A DNA stretch of 64,000 nt from contig NZ_MJIC01000009.1 of the NCBI RefSeq assembly GCF_001758465.1, positions 124,001-188,000 of the forward strand. The letters are read 5' to 3'. Positions 54,749 to 63,945 of the stretch are shown here, one piece after another. The notes beneath the pieces were generated by a model. The model worked only from the letters and a program-made list of their open reading frames with translations, was not told where the DNA came from and ran no database searches. How positions within the stretch are numbered: the first letter of the stretch is position 1; the number at the start of each line of letters is the position of its first letter. Both the position numbers and the translations under genes were made by a program. This DNA is from Marisediminitalea lipolytica (GTDB lineage: Bacteria; Pseudomonadota; Gammaproteobacteria; Enterobacterales; Alteromonadaceae).

Positions 54749-55520
54749 GTTACCTGTGTTATTGCTTGGTGCCGAGCAGGTCAGTACGCCTTCTGCGACG
54801 GAATCACAGCTGATCTCGCTGGCTCAGTCAGTTGGGGTGAGGGCGATTACTGAGCTGCCAGCAGCCGCAGAACTGGCCCTGGTTATCCGCGATGACACAT
54901 TGCAATTGTTGGATTTAGCCGAGCCTAAAAGCAGTGGCGTAATGGTGGATTTTTTGTCCGGACAGAGTCAGTACCGCCGTAATCACGGCGGCGGCAGTAA
55001 AGAGCCTGTTGCTAAGGCTATCGGTCTGAAAAATAATCAACCTATGACGGTACTGGATGCAACGCCGGGCCTGGGGCGTGATGCGTTCGTGCTGGCGGCA
55101 TTAGGCGCCAGTGTGATTATGATTGAGCGCTCGCCTGTTGCGTATTTACTTTTGAGCGACGGCCTGCGGCGTCTGGCTTTGGCTGAGCCGGAGCTGGCCA
55201 GGCAGTTTGTTCTGTATCATGCCAACAGTTGTGATTACATGCAGCAGTTAGCCCCGGGCAGTGTGGATGCGGTGTATCTGGATCCTATGTTTCCCCACCG
55301 TAAAAAATCGGCGCTGGTAAAAAAAGAAATGCGTTTGTTTCAGGTAATGCTTGGTCCGGATGAGGATGCCGACTTACTGTTACCGGCGGCCCGTCACGCT
55401 GCCGCTAAACGGGTAGTGGTAAAGCGACCTAACAGTGCGCCTCTGCTGGCAGGACAAAAGCCGTCAATGGCAATCAGCAGCAAGAAGCATCGTTTTGATG
55501 TGTATATCAACACCCCTTAG
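54735..55520 (+). CDS. rsmJ: 16S rRNA (guanine(1516)-N(2))-methyltransferase
   Basis: A 261-residue SAM-dependent enzyme that methylates G1516 in 16S rRNA. It has VDFLSGQSQYRRNHGGGSKE, VLDATPGLGRDAFVLAALG (SAM site), the catalytic-site motif YLDPMFPHRKKSALVKKEMR and VVVKRPNSAPLL. Compared with E. coli RsmJ the C-terminus is standard. AAGGAG at 54725 suits either ATG 54735 or ATG 54741. Overlaps recG. Confidence 0.95.
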   Translation: MVMPELPVLLLGAEQVSTPSATESQLISLAQSVGVRAITELPAAAELALVIRDDTLQLLDLAEPKSSGVMVDFLSGQSQYRRNHGGGSKEPVAKAIGLKNNQPMTVLDATPGLGRDAFVLAALGASVIMIERSPVAYLLLSDGLRRLALAEPELARQFVLYHANSCDYMQQLAPGSVDAVYLDPMFPHRKKSALVKKEMRLFQVMLGPDEDADLLLPAARHAAAKRVVVKRPNSAPLLAGQKPSMAISSKKHRFDVYINTP

Positions 55521-55544
55521 TGGTGTTGCGCATTTGCCAGAAAA

Positions 55545-55573
55545 TAAAAAACCTCCATTAAGGAGGTTTTTTG
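55545..55573. terminator. Bidirectional terminator between rsmJ and purD
   Basis: ACCTCC / GGAGGT stem extended by flanking A-run and T-run (AAAAAACCTCC ... GGAGGTTTTTT), so it can work on both strands between the convergent genes. Confidence 0.85.
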
Positions 55574-55598
55574 CATATAAGCAGACAGGCCGGTACGC

Positions 55599-56894
55599 TT
55601 AGTTAAGGCCTGACTCCTCGCGGGCAATGGCGCGATAGGCTATGTCATTGCGGAAGTAAACGTCTTTCCAGTCAATGGCTTTAACCAGCTGATAAGCCTG
55701 TTGCTGCGCTTCGGTAACACTGTTACCCAGTGCTGTGGCACAAAGTACACGGCCTCCACTGGTTACAACTTCGCCGTCTTTCAGCGCTGTCCCGGCGTGG
55801 AATACTTTGCCATCCAGTTCAGCTGCTTTGTCCAGGCCTGAAATCACTTCGCCCTTGGCATAGTCACCCGGGTAACCGCCGGCCGCCAGCACAACACCCA
55901 CTGCGGCACGGGAATCAAAGTCGATGTCGATACCGGCCAGCTCGCCGTCACAGGCTTTTAAGCACAGTGCAACCAGGTCAGACTGCAGACGCAGCATGAT
56001 AGGTTGGGTTTCCGGATCGCCAAAGCGGCAGTTGTACTCGATAACTTTTGGCGTGCCATCGGCCATGATCATCAGTCCGGCATATAAAAAGCCAGTGTAC
56101 GGATAACCTTCTTCAGCCATGCCTGCAACGGTAGGATAGATGACTTCGTCCATAACGCGCTGGTGGATTTGGGCTGTAACTACCGGGGCCGGAGAATAAG
56201 CACCCATACCGCCGGTGTTAGGACCGGTATCAGCATCGCCGACACGTTTGTGATCCTGACTGGTAGCAAACGCAGCTACGTTTTTACCGTCTACCATTAC
56301 GATGAAAGAGGCTTCCTCGCCGTCAAGGAACTCTTCGATAACCACGCGGCTTCCTGCTTCGCCAAAGGCATTACCGGCCAGCATATCCTTGATGGCATCT
56401 TCCGCTTCTTCCAGGGTCATGGCGACAATAACGCCCTTACCTGCGGCCAGGCCGTCAGCCTTAACCACAATAGGCGCGCCTTTTTCACGAACATAAGCCA
56501 GTGCGGGTTCAATTTCTGTGAAGTTCTGATAATCGGCGGTAGGAATGTTGTGGCGGGCTAAAAAGTCCTTGGTAAAGGCTTTTGAACCTTCCAGCTGGGC
56601 TGCGCCTTTGCTTGGTCCAAAGATCTTCAGACCTTCGGCTTCAAACGCATCCACTACACCAATAACCAGCGGCGCTTCCGGGCCAACAATGGTCAGGTCA
56701 ATGCTGTTGTCTTTGGCAAATGCCAGCAGTGCATCAACGTCTGTTGCAGAGATATCAACGTTAGTTAAGCCGTTTTCAGTTGCCGTACCGGCATTACCCG
56801 GCGCTACAAATACATCAGTAACGCCAATGGATTGAGAGGCTTTCCAGGCCAGCGCGTGTTCGCGGCCACCACCGCCAATTACAAGTACCTTCAT
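55599..56894 (-). CDS. purD: Phosphoribosylamine-glycine ligase
   Basis: A 431-residue ATP-grasp enzyme that joins glycine to phosphoribosylamine to give GAR, the second step of purine synthesis. It starts MKVLVIGGGGREHALAWK and has PEAPLVIGVVDAFEAEGLKI, VKADGLAAGKGVIVA, DHKRVGDADTGPNTGGMGAY and YNCRFGDPETQPIM. Normal length. In most gammaproteobacteria it directly follows purH; here an exported methyltransferase gene lies in between, 18 bases before purD. Confidence 0.97.
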   Translation of the reverse strand: MKVLVIGGGGREHALAWKASQSIGVTDVFVAPGNAGTATENGLTNVDISATDVDALLAFAKDNSIDLTIVGPEAPLVIGVVDAFEAEGLKIFGPSKGAAQLEGSKAFTKDFLARHNIPTADYQNFTEIEPALAYVREKGAPIVVKADGLAAGKGVIVAMTLEEAEDAIKDMLAGNAFGEAGSRVVIEEFLDGEEASFIVMVDGKNVAAFATSQDHKRVGDADTGPNTGGMGAYSPAPVVTAQIHQRVMDEVIYPTVAGMAEEGYPYTGFLYAGLMIMADGTPKVIEYNCRFGDPETQPIMLRLQSDLVALCLKACDGELAGIDIDFDSRAAVGVVLAAGGYPGDYAKGEVISGLDKAAELDGKVFHAGTALKDGEVVTSGGRVLCATALGNSVTEAQQQAYQLVKAIDWKDVYFRNDIAYRAIAREESGLN

Positions 56895-56912
56895 TCAGAG
56901 TGTTCCGTAAAG

Positions 56913-57725
56913 TTATTCGGGTTTCTTAAATTTTAGGGTCATCCGGTCACTTTCACCAATCGCCAGATAGTGGGCACGTTTTTCGTCGCCCAGTCTCAGA
57001 CTTGGAGGTAGTGTCCAGACACCTTTCGGATGATCTGCGTTATCCATCGCATTTGCGTTAATCTCGCTGGTTGCTACCAGCTCAAAACCTGCTTTTTCAG
57101 CCATATCGATGACATAAGACTGTTTCATATAACCGGATGAAGCCATTTTTTCGTCGGCGTCCGATTCGGGTAAACGGTGATCTACCACACCCAGAATACC
57201 GCCTGGTTTAAGGGCTTTATAAAATGTCTTCATGGCATTAACTACGCCGTCCTGCTTATCTGCCATGTACCAGTTGTGTACGTTGCGGAAAGTCAGTACG
57301 CGGTCGGCGGTGCCGGCTGTGGTGATTTCCTGCGGTACAATAGGATCGAAAGCGGTAAGCTCTACGGCACTGTATGGGCCATCAGCCGCCATTTTTTCCT
57401 TAAACGCATTACGCAGGCGTGGGTAATAACCCGGTGAACCTTCCTGCACATAAAAATGAGCAGCAACCAGTTTGCCGTCAGCTTTCAGTAACGGAGCGAG
57501 AATGTCTGAGTACCAACCGCCACCAGGCAGAATCTCGACTACCTTCATGTCGGGCTGGACGTCAAAAAAGCGCAGCGTTTGCTGTGGATGACGGTATTCA
57601 TCGCGCAGACGAGCCTGACTTGAACGTGTGTCGCTGGCTGCTGCGTCTGCAATGGCATCGGCATTAGCGGTAAAGGCTGGTGTTGCCAGCAGACTGGCAA
57701 GTAATAAAACCGCAGATTTACGCAT
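56913..57725 (-). CDS. Exported SAM-dependent methyltransferase-like protein
   Basis: A 270-residue class I methyltransferase fold with a clear N-terminal signal peptide (SAVLLLASLLATPAFTANA). The core has KVVEILPGGGWYSDILAP as motif I (GGG-W in place of the usual GxGxG), KLVAAHFYV, ADRVLTFRNVHNWYM and GGILGVVDHRLPES. Signal-peptide-bearing members of this group (COG4798-like) occur in proteobacteria; how S-adenosylmethionine would be available outside the cytoplasm is not known. Sits between purH and purD on the same strand, and may be co-transcribed with purD. Confidence 0.85.
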   Translation of the reverse strand: MRKSAVLLLASLLATPAFTANADAIADAAASDTRSSQARLRDEYRHPQQTLRFFDVQPDMKVVEILPGGGWYSDILAPLLKADGKLVAAHFYVQEGSPGYYPRLRNAFKEKMAADGPYSAVELTAFDPIVPQEITTAGTADRVLTFRNVHNWYMADKQDGVVNAMKTFYKALKPGGILGVVDHRLPESDADEKMASSGYMKQSYVIDMAEKAGFELVATSEINANAMDNADHPKGVWTLPPSLRLGDEKRAHYLAIGESDRMTLKFKKPE

Positions 57726-57861
57726 GGTATTTCCCTTCTGTCATAATCGTGTTGTTGATACCCTGCTACTCACCTGAACTGGTGATAAGCAGTGCATTAT
57801 TGCGCTAGCCTAACACAAAATTTTTACATTCGTGATGTCAGGCCAACGCAAATACACGTAA

Positions 57862-57881
57862 TACGCCGTAAGTCCGGCGTA
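57862..57881 (-). terminator. Hairpin after purH
   Basis: TACGCCG / CGGCGTA 7-bp stem with a 6-base loop a few bases beyond the purH stop; no T-run on the minus strand. It may lower, but not stop, transcription into the methyltransferase and purD. Confidence 0.35.
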
Positions 57882-57885
57882 CGGA

Positions 57886-59484
57886 TTAGTGACGGAAGTG
57901 ACGCATGCCGGTGAATACCATGGCAATGCCGTGTTCATCCGCCGCTGCAATTACTTCGTCATCACGCATAGAGCCACCAGGCTGGATAACGGCTTTAATA
58001 CCAGCAGCAGCCGCTGCATCGATACCGTCGCGGAATGGGAAGAATGCATCAGAGGCCATTACTGAGCCAGCCACTTCGAGGTCTTCATCCGCTGCTTTAA
58101 TGCCGGCAATTTTGGCTGAGTAAACGCGGCTCATCTGGCCAGCGCCCACACCAATAGTCATGCTGTCTTTGCAATAAACAATGGCGTTAGACTTAACGTA
58201 TTTGGCCACTTTCCAGCAGAACATCAGGTCGCGTAATTGTGCTTCGGTAGGTTGTACTTTGGTGACCACTTGCAGGTCGTCCATTTCAACCATGCCAAAG
58301 TCGCGTTCCTGAATCAGCAGACCGCCGTTAACACGTTTAAAGTCGTAACCTTCGGTTAACTGACCAGCCCAGTCACCGCACACTAATAAACGTACGTTCT
58401 TCTTAGTAGCAACGATGTCTGCCGCAGCCTGAGAAACGGTTGGTGCAATGATGACTTCAACAAACTGACGGTCGATGATTGCCTGAGCGGTAGTGGCATC
58501 GAGTTCGCGGTTAAAGGCGATAATGCCGCCAAAGGCAGAAGTTGGGTCGGTTTTGAACGCGCGATCGTAGGCTTCCAGAATGTTTTCGCCCAGAGCTACA
58601 CCGCATGGGTTAGCGTGCTTAACGATAACACAGGCCGGTTCAGCAAATTCTTTAACACACTCAAGGGCAGCGTCGGTATCAGCGATATTGTTGAAAGACA
58701 GCTCTTTACCGTTTAACTGAGTAGCGGTAGCAACAGAGGCTTCCTGAATGTTGTTTTCAACATAAAATGCCGCTGACTGATGGCTGTTTTCGCCGTAGCG
58801 CAAATCCTGCTTTTTGCTTACCTGAATGTTGTAAGTCCGCGGGAATTCACTGTGATCGTGTTCGCAATCGTCGGCACAATCAGTTGCATCCAGACGAGCG
58901 CCAAAGTAGTTAGCGATCATGCCGTCGTATTCAGCCGTGTGTTCAAAAGCCTTAATCGCTAAATCAAAGCGGGTGTTATAAGTCAGTGAACCTTGGTTGC
59001 TTTGCATTTCGCTAAGCACACGCGCGTAGTCTGCCGCGTTAACCACGATAGTAACGTCTTTATGGTTTTTGGCCGCGGCGCGAACCATGGTTGGGCCACC
59101 AATATCGATGTTTTCGATGGCGTCTTCCAGCGTACAGTCGTCTTTCGCGACCGTGGCAGCAAAGGGGTACAGATTAACGGCAACCAGGTCGATTGGACCA
59201 ATGTTATTTTCTGCCATCACAGCTTCATCGGTGCCGCGACGGGCTAAGATGCCACCATGAATTTTAGGGTGTAAGGTTTTTACCCGGCCGTCCATGATTT
59301 CTGGGTGTCCTGTGTAGTTTGACACTTCAATTACGGGCAGTCCTTGTTCAGCGAGTAGCTTGGCAGTGCCACCTGTCGACAGCAGTTCAACACCTGCTTC
59401 GTGCAGGGCAGTCGCGAACTCAACTATGCCGGTTTTATCTGAAACGCTTAACAGTGCTCGTTTGATCGGTTTTGGTGTTTCCAT
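57886..59484 (-). CDS. purH: Bifunctional AICAR transformylase/IMP cyclohydrolase
   Basis: A 532-residue enzyme for the last two steps of IMP synthesis. The N-terminal cyclohydrolase (about 1-195) begins [18 protein letters not shown], with [13 protein letters not shown] and [16 protein letters not shown]. The C-terminal transformylase has [31 protein letters not shown] and, near the end, [18 protein letters not shown] with [13 protein letters not shown]. Standard length. A sigma-70-like promoter lies 60-85 bases upstream. Confidence 0.98.
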   Translation of the reverse strand: METPKPIKRALLSVSDKTGIVEFATALHEAGVELLSTGGTAKLLAEQGLPVIEVSNYTGHPEIMDGRVKTLHPKIHGGILARRGTDEAVMAENNIGPIDLVAVNLYPFAATVAKDDCTLEDAIENIDIGGPTMVRAAAKNHKDVTIVVNAADYARVLSEMQSNQGSLTYNTRFDLAIKAFEHTAEYDGMIANYFGARLDATDCADDCEHDHSEFPRTYNIQVSKKQDLRYGENSHQSAAFYVENNIQEASVATATQLNGKELSFNNIADTDAALECVKEFAEPACVIVKHANPCGVALGENILEAYDRAFKTDPTSAFGGIIAFNRELDATTAQAIIDRQFVEVIIAPTVSQAAADIVATKKNVRLLVCGDWAGQLTEGYDFKRVNGGLLIQERDFGMVEMDDLQVVTKVQPTEAQLRDLMFCWKVAKYVKSNAIVYCKDSMTIGVGAGQMSRVYSAKIAGIKAADEDLEVAGSVMASDAFFPFRDGIDAAAAAGIKAVIQPGGSMRDDEVIAAADEHGIAMVFTGMRHFRH

Positions 59485-59541
59485 AGTGGTATCTTGCTTC
59501 GATGAGGTTAATAACGATGGTTTGGTTACCCGGATGTTATT

Positions 59542-59569
59542 ATTTTATCCCACCTGTCTTCCGGGGCAA
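59542..59569 (-). promoter_or_regulatory. Predicted sigma-70 promoter of purH
   Basis: On the minus strand TTGCCC (-35, 59564-59569), 16-base spacer, TAAAAT (-10, 59542-59547), between the fis terminator and purH. No PurR box was recognised. Confidence 0.4.
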
Positions 59570-59582
59570 AGCGATGGGTAAA

Positions 59583-59609
59583 AACAAAAAGAGCACCGAA
59601 AGGTGCTCT
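59583..59609 (-). terminator. Rho-independent terminator after fis
   Basis: AGAGCACC / GGTGCTCT 8-bp stem with a 4-base loop, followed on the minus strand by TTTTTG. It separates dusB-fis from purH. Confidence 0.85.
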
Positions 59610-59632
59610 TATGTGGGCCAGGCCCGTGGGGC

Positions 59633-59926
59633 TTAGTTCATGCCATACTGCTTTAATTTTTTGCGCAGAGTGCCACGGTTAATGCCCATCATGATCGCTG
59701 CGCGGGTTTGGTTGCCGCGAGTGAAAGTCATAACTTCTTCCAGTAAAGGGGCTTCAACTTCGGCCAGTACCATTTCGTACAGGTTATCGATGTTGGTGTT
59801 GTCCAGTTGCTTAAGGTACTTGTTAACCGCTTGCTTAACAGAGTCACGCAGTGGTTTTTGTGCCTGAGTTTGTGACGGAGTAGTTACAGTAGTAGTAAAA
59901 GGAGAAGTTACATTTTGATCGAACAT
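59633..59926 (-). CDS. fis: Nucleoid-associated regulator Fis
   Basis: The 97-residue DNA-bending protein that activates rRNA promoters and shapes the nucleoid during fast growth. The C-terminal helix-turn-helix reads [20 protein letters not shown] and is nearly identical to the family; the N-terminal beta-hairpin region is the more variable [16 protein letters not shown]. Located 30 bases downstream of dusB, the standard dusB-fis operon. Confidence 0.98.
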   Translation of the reverse strand: MFDQNVTSPFTTTVTTPSQTQAQKPLRDSVKQAVNKYLKQLDNTNIDNLYEMVLAEVEAPLLEEVMTFTRGNQTRAAIMMGINRGTLRKKLKQYGMN

Positions 59927-59956
59927 AATACTTTCTTGCTCTTTTGTTAATCAGTC

Positions 59957-60955
59957 TTAAGCTGCCGGTGAGATCTGTCGGGCCTCACCATTGGACAGCG
60001 CGTTAAAATAGTGGTCAATGGCTTGCAGCTGCTCTTCGGCAGACTCCAGCGCATTAAACGTTTTACGGAACTGACGGTCCTTATCATGCTCCACTAAATA
60101 CCAACCCACATGCTTGCGGGCTATACGAACGCCGTTCTCAGCTCCGTAAAAAGCATGAACCGCCGTTACGTGTTCTTTCAGTACCGAATGCTGTTCCGTT
60201 AACGATGGCGGTGGCAGCAGTTCTCCGGTATTCAGATAGTGGGAGACTTCTCTGAATATCCACGGATTTCCCTGCGCGCCGCGGCCGATCATTAATGCAT
60301 CAGCTTCGGTATACTCCAGCACTTCCCTGGCTTTTTGTGGTGAGGTTATATCACCGTTGGCAACTACCGGAATCGACACTGCCTGTTTTATCAGGCGGAT
60401 TGTGTCGTATTCGGCAAAGCCTTTGTACATACATGCACGGGTTCGGCCATGAACAGCCAGTGACTGTATGCCATTTTCCTGAGCAATGCGGGCAATCTCC
60501 ACCCCATTGCGGTTGTCCGTGTCCCACCCCGTACGAATTTTCAGGGTGACGGGAACTGACACAGCGTTTACTACAGCCTGGACAATGGATTCCACCAACT
60601 CCGGGTATTGCAGCAGTGCTGAACCTGCCAGCTTTTTGTTCACTTTCTTGGCCGGACAGCCCATATTGATATCAATAATCTGGGCGCCGTTAGCAACATT
60701 AAACCTTGCTGCTTCAGCCATTAAATCCGGATCCGCGCCGGCGATTTGCACCGAACGAATGCCTGATTCCCCGCTGTGATCCATACGCTGCATGGATTTC
60801 GCAGTGTTCCAGACCCTTGGGTTACTGCTCAGCATTTCCGAAACAACCAAGCCTGCACCCAGACGACGACAGAGTTGTCTGAAGGGCCTGTCTGTTACAC
60901 CAGCCATGGGTGCTAACATTAGGTTGTTATCAAGTGTGTAAGTTCCAATTCGCAT
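59957..60955 (-). CDS. dusB: tRNA-dihydrouridine synthase B
   Basis: A 332-residue FMN enzyme that reduces uridine in the D-loop of tRNA. It begins MRIGTYTLDNNLMLAPMAGV, with TDRPFRQLCRRLGAGLVVSE, INMGCPAKKVNKKLAGSALL (catalytic Cys in NMGCPA), VHGRTRACMYKGFAEY and ANGDITSPQKA. The ATG at 60955 matches the family; the frame runs open to 61030 across the promoter, which rules out the longer form. First gene of dusB-fis. Confidence 0.97.
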   Translation of the reverse strand: MRIGTYTLDNNLMLAPMAGVTDRPFRQLCRRLGAGLVVSEMLSSNPRVWNTAKSMQRMDHSGESGIRSVQIAGADPDLMAEAARFNVANGAQIIDINMGCPAKKVNKKLAGSALLQYPELVESIVQAVVNAVSVPVTLKIRTGWDTDNRNGVEIARIAQENGIQSLAVHGRTRACMYKGFAEYDTIRLIKQAVSIPVVANGDITSPQKAREVLEYTEADALMIGRGAQGNPWIFREVSHYLNTGELLPPPSLTEQHSVLKEHVTAVHAFYGAENGVRIARKHVGWYLVEHDKDRQFRKTFNALESAEEQLQAIDHYFNALSNGEARQISPAA

Positions 60956-61010
60956 AAAAAACAACCTAACTTTGCGTAGAAAATAACCACCTGCCTGAAA
61001 CGGGGCGCTA

Positions 61011-61039
61011 AGTGTACGCGTTTTCTGCAATCTTGAAAA
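61011..61039 (-). promoter_or_regulatory. Predicted dusB-fis promoter with GC-rich discriminator
   Basis: On the minus strand TTTTCA (-35, 61034-61039), 17-base spacer, TACACT (-10, 61011-61016), then TAGCGCCCCG. A GC-rich discriminator after -10 is the hallmark of stringently controlled, growth-rate-dependent promoters such as fis in enterobacteria. The leader to dusB is about 50 bases. Confidence 0.55.
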
Positions 61040-61149
61040 GGCTAAAAATCACACAAAATTTGCGTGTGGGCTATTGACAAAGAGATTTCGATTTTGCCCA
61101 AATTGAGCCAGCGTAGAATTTGGGACAGGTTGGGGAGAAATGTCGACAA

Positions 61150-62031
61150 TTAACCGTGCCGACGCCCCGAAACTCGTGCCCATTCCTGATCGATGGCGCT
61201 GGGATCCAGGACCATATCCCGGGCGTAAGCACTTTCTATGCGCTCAACCTGTTCAGCAAGAATACCAGACAGCACGATTAAACCATCGGCTTTGCAATAA
61301 CCGGTGATCACATCCTGTAACTCAAGCAGCGGGCCAGACAGGATATTGGCCATCACGATATCAGCCTGCAGAGCCGGTTGGTCGGCGGGTAAATACACGC
61401 TCAGGCGATCCGCTACGTCGTTACGCTGGGCGTTGTCCATAGAGGCCTGTAATGCCTGCGGGTCAATATCGATACCAATCACTTCTTTGGCACCTAGCTT
61501 TAATGCTGCAATGGCCAGAATGCCTGAGCCACAGCCAAAGTCGACCACGGTTTTGCCCGCGACATCAACGCCGTCCAACCAGCGTAAACATAAAGCGGTT
61601 GTGGGGTGGGTGCCGGTACCGAAAGCCAGGCCCGGATCGAGCATCACGTTAACTGCGGAAGGGTCCGGCACATCCCGCCAACTCGGACAAATCCACAAGC
61701 GCTGACCAAACTGCATAGGGTGGAAATTGTCCATCCACTCTCTTTCCCAGTCTTTATCTTCGAGAGGTTCGAGGCGGTATTTAAAGCCCGCGCCCAGAAC
61801 TTTGGCTTTTTCCAGGCGTTTAATTACCGCGGGCATATCGTCGGCGGCATCAAACAATCCCACTACCTGGGTATCCGGCCACAACATCACTTCACCCGGC
61901 TTGGGTTCGTACATAGGAGTGTCTTTTGCATCGACAAAGGTAACAGCCTGCGCACCATTAGCGCTCATCATACCGCCAACCTGTTCGGCAAGTTCGGCAG
62001 AGGTATCGATTCGAAGTTGTAGCCAGGGCAT
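61150..62031 (-). CDS. prmA: Ribosomal protein L11 methyltransferase
   Basis: A 293-residue enzyme that trimethylates several amino groups of ribosomal protein L11. The N-terminal substrate-recognition domain starts [20 protein letters not shown]; the SAM domain has [39 protein letters not shown] and a catalytic-loop segment [14 protein letters not shown]. Standard length. It lies upstream of dusB as in many gammaproteobacteria, with about 190 bases between. Confidence 0.97.
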   Translation of the reverse strand: MPWLQLRIDTSAELAEQVGGMMSANGAQAVTFVDAKDTPMYEPKPGEVMLWPDTQVVGLFDAADDMPAVIKRLEKAKVLGAGFKYRLEPLEDKDWEREWMDNFHPMQFGQRLWICPSWRDVPDPSAVNVMLDPGLAFGTGTHPTTALCLRWLDGVDVAGKTVVDFGCGSGILAIAALKLGAKEVIGIDIDPQALQASMDNAQRNDVADRLSVYLPADQPALQADIVMANILSGPLLELQDVITGYCKADGLIVLSGILAEQVERIESAYARDMVLDPSAIDQEWARVSGRRHG

Positions 62032-62262
62032 GGGATCCTCAACGGCAATGTAAAAACTGCAAGTTTAACAGGGATAGCGCTGACTGGGGAATCTATATAG
62101 CAATTGGTCAGGCGGTTTTGCGATTTTTTGCGTGTCGGCGGGATAACGTGGAGATAATCGCTAATTTCAATTATGGTTTAAGTGACAAAATAAAAAAGTA
62201 ACAAAGGGGCATGGGCTTGCACCTTGCGTTGGTGATAAGCGTTACTCCCAAGGAGAGAAAGG

Positions 62263-63885
62263 ATGGCACACAAACTGGTTGGAATAGCCTTGCTTCTGAC
62301 TTTGCTGATGTCCTGTGCATCGCAAACCAAACCACAGACAGACAGCAAATGGCTGGATGCTCCGGTAGCAGAACAGGTAGCAGCGATAAAGCGGGGTGAA
62401 CTCACCTCAGAAGGGCTGGTAACCGGCTATCTGGCGCGCATTGAATCGCTGGATAAAAGCGGGCCGACCCTGAACAGTATTTTGCGGTTAAATGCCAATG
62501 CGCTGGCAGAGGCCCAAAAACGGGATGCCGCGCTGGCGAATGGCGAAACACCGGGGCCTTTGCATGGCATACCGGTGCTGCTCAAGGATAATATTGAAAC
62601 CCTGGATATGCCGACTACCGCTGGATCCCTGGCGTTACTGGATAATGTTACCCGGCGCGATTCACCACTGGTGGCCAGTTTACGTAAAGCCGGGGCTATC
62701 ATTCTGGGTAAAACCAATTTGTCGGAATGGGCAAACTTTCGTTCTGAGGCGTCGATCAGCGGTTGGAGTGCCGTAGGCGGCTTAACCCGTAACCCTCATA
62801 TGCTTTCCCGCAGTGCCTGTGGTTCATCCTCTGGCTCGGGTGCCGCAATGGCTGCAGGGCTGGCTTCTTTAGCGGTGGGAACCGAAACCAATGGTTCGAT
62901 TATCTGCCCGTCCGCAATGAATGGCATAGTAGGATTTAAACCAACAGTAGGGCTCATCCCACGTACGCACATTGTGCCTATTTCGGCGACTCAGGATACC
63001 GCCGGGCCGATGGCCCGCTCGGTTGGCGATGCCGCACTTATGGCGTCGGTGATGGCCGCTACAGATGCCAGCGACGAGGTAACACTGGATACCGCCAGAC
63101 CAGACAGCCAGTCGCTATTGTCCCTCTCCGGCGATATTACGGGTCTGAAAATCGGAGTGGTGCGTTATCGTCAGGGTGATAATCCACAAATCATTGGAGC
63201 CGTGGATAATGCCATCCAATTGCTGCGCACACAGGGAGCCAGTGTGGTTGAGATAGCCCAGTTTGAGCAGCCGAAAGACTTCTGGGAAAAGTCTTATCTG
63301 GTATTGCTTGCCGAATTTAAGACCACCATCAACGATTATTTGTTTTCCTCACCTGCCCGGTTACCCGTGCGAAATCTCAACGAATTAATCGGCTTTAATA
63401 AAACGTCTAAACGAGAAATGCAGCTGTTTGATCAGTCTATTTTTGTGCAGGCAGCGGCCACAGAAGGGATGGCTGGCAGCGATTACCAGCAGGCGCTGGC
63501 TGATATCAGAATGGCCACGCGTAGCCAGGGCATCGATAAACTGCTGGCCGATTACGATGTGGATGTGCTTATTGCGCCTTCAAATAATCCTGCTTTCCTG
63601 ATTGATGCGGTGTACGGTGATAGTGCTCCCAAAGGCTTTATTGGGATAGGGTATCTGGCCGCGATTGCCGGCTATCCGCATCTGACGGTCCCTCTAACCA
63701 GCGTCAAAGGCTTGCCTGTGGGGCTGAGTATTATCGGTGGCCGGTGGCAGGATGCTAAGGTGTTAAATGCAGGCCTGGTGTTTGAACAGGTCAGTCAGTT
63801 CCGGCTTGCTCCGGCGTTTGTGCCTACGGGCTTTGACAGCGCAGCTATGGCTGGCACAGCGCTGCCCTATAAGGCGCCACAGTAG
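62263..63885 (+). CDS. Amidase signature family lipoprotein
   Basis: A 540-residue exported lipoprotein (lipobox LLMSC, C18) with an amidase-signature domain from about residue 35. The catalytic triad is visible: K108 in VLLKDNIETL, the cis-Ser in ACGSSSGSGAA (about 188-190) and the nucleophile S212 in TETNGSIICPS. The family hydrolyses amides; a cell-surface or periplasmic amidase is expected, with substrate unknown. AGGAGAGAAAGG lies upstream of the ATG. Divergent from prmA. Confidence 0.92.
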   Translation: MAHKLVGIALLLTLLMSCASQTKPQTDSKWLDAPVAEQVAAIKRGELTSEGLVTGYLARIESLDKSGPTLNSILRLNANALAEAQKRDAALANGETPGPLHGIPVLLKDNIETLDMPTTAGSLALLDNVTRRDSPLVASLRKAGAIILGKTNLSEWANFRSEASISGWSAVGGLTRNPHMLSRSACGSSSGSGAAMAAGLASLAVGTETNGSIICPSAMNGIVGFKPTVGLIPRTHIVPISATQDTAGPMARSVGDAALMASVMAATDASDEVTLDTARPDSQSLLSLSGDITGLKIGVVRYRQGDNPQIIGAVDNAIQLLRTQGASVVEIAQFEQPKDFWEKSYLVLLAEFKTTINDYLFSSPARLPVRNLNELIGFNKTSKREMQLFDQSIFVQAAATEGMAGSDYQQALADIRMATRSQGIDKLLADYDVDVLIAPSNNPAFLIDAVYGDSAPKGFIGIGYLAAIAGYPHLTVPLTSVKGLPVGLSIIGGRWQDAKVLNAGLVFEQVSQFRLAPAFVPTGFDSAAMAGTALPYKAPQ

Positions 63886-63895
63886 CCAACAAAAA

Positions 63896-63924
63896 AGGCG
63901 ACATGCCTGACCGGTGTGTCGCCT
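63896..63924 (+). terminator. Hairpin after the amidase gene
   Basis: AGGCGACA / TGTCGCCT 8-bp stem with a 13-base loop, preceded by an A-run; on the minus strand the A-run gives a T-tract for the convergent gene at the window end. Confidence 0.6.
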
Positions 63925-63945
63925 CCTTCAGATGCAGCTCAGAGC

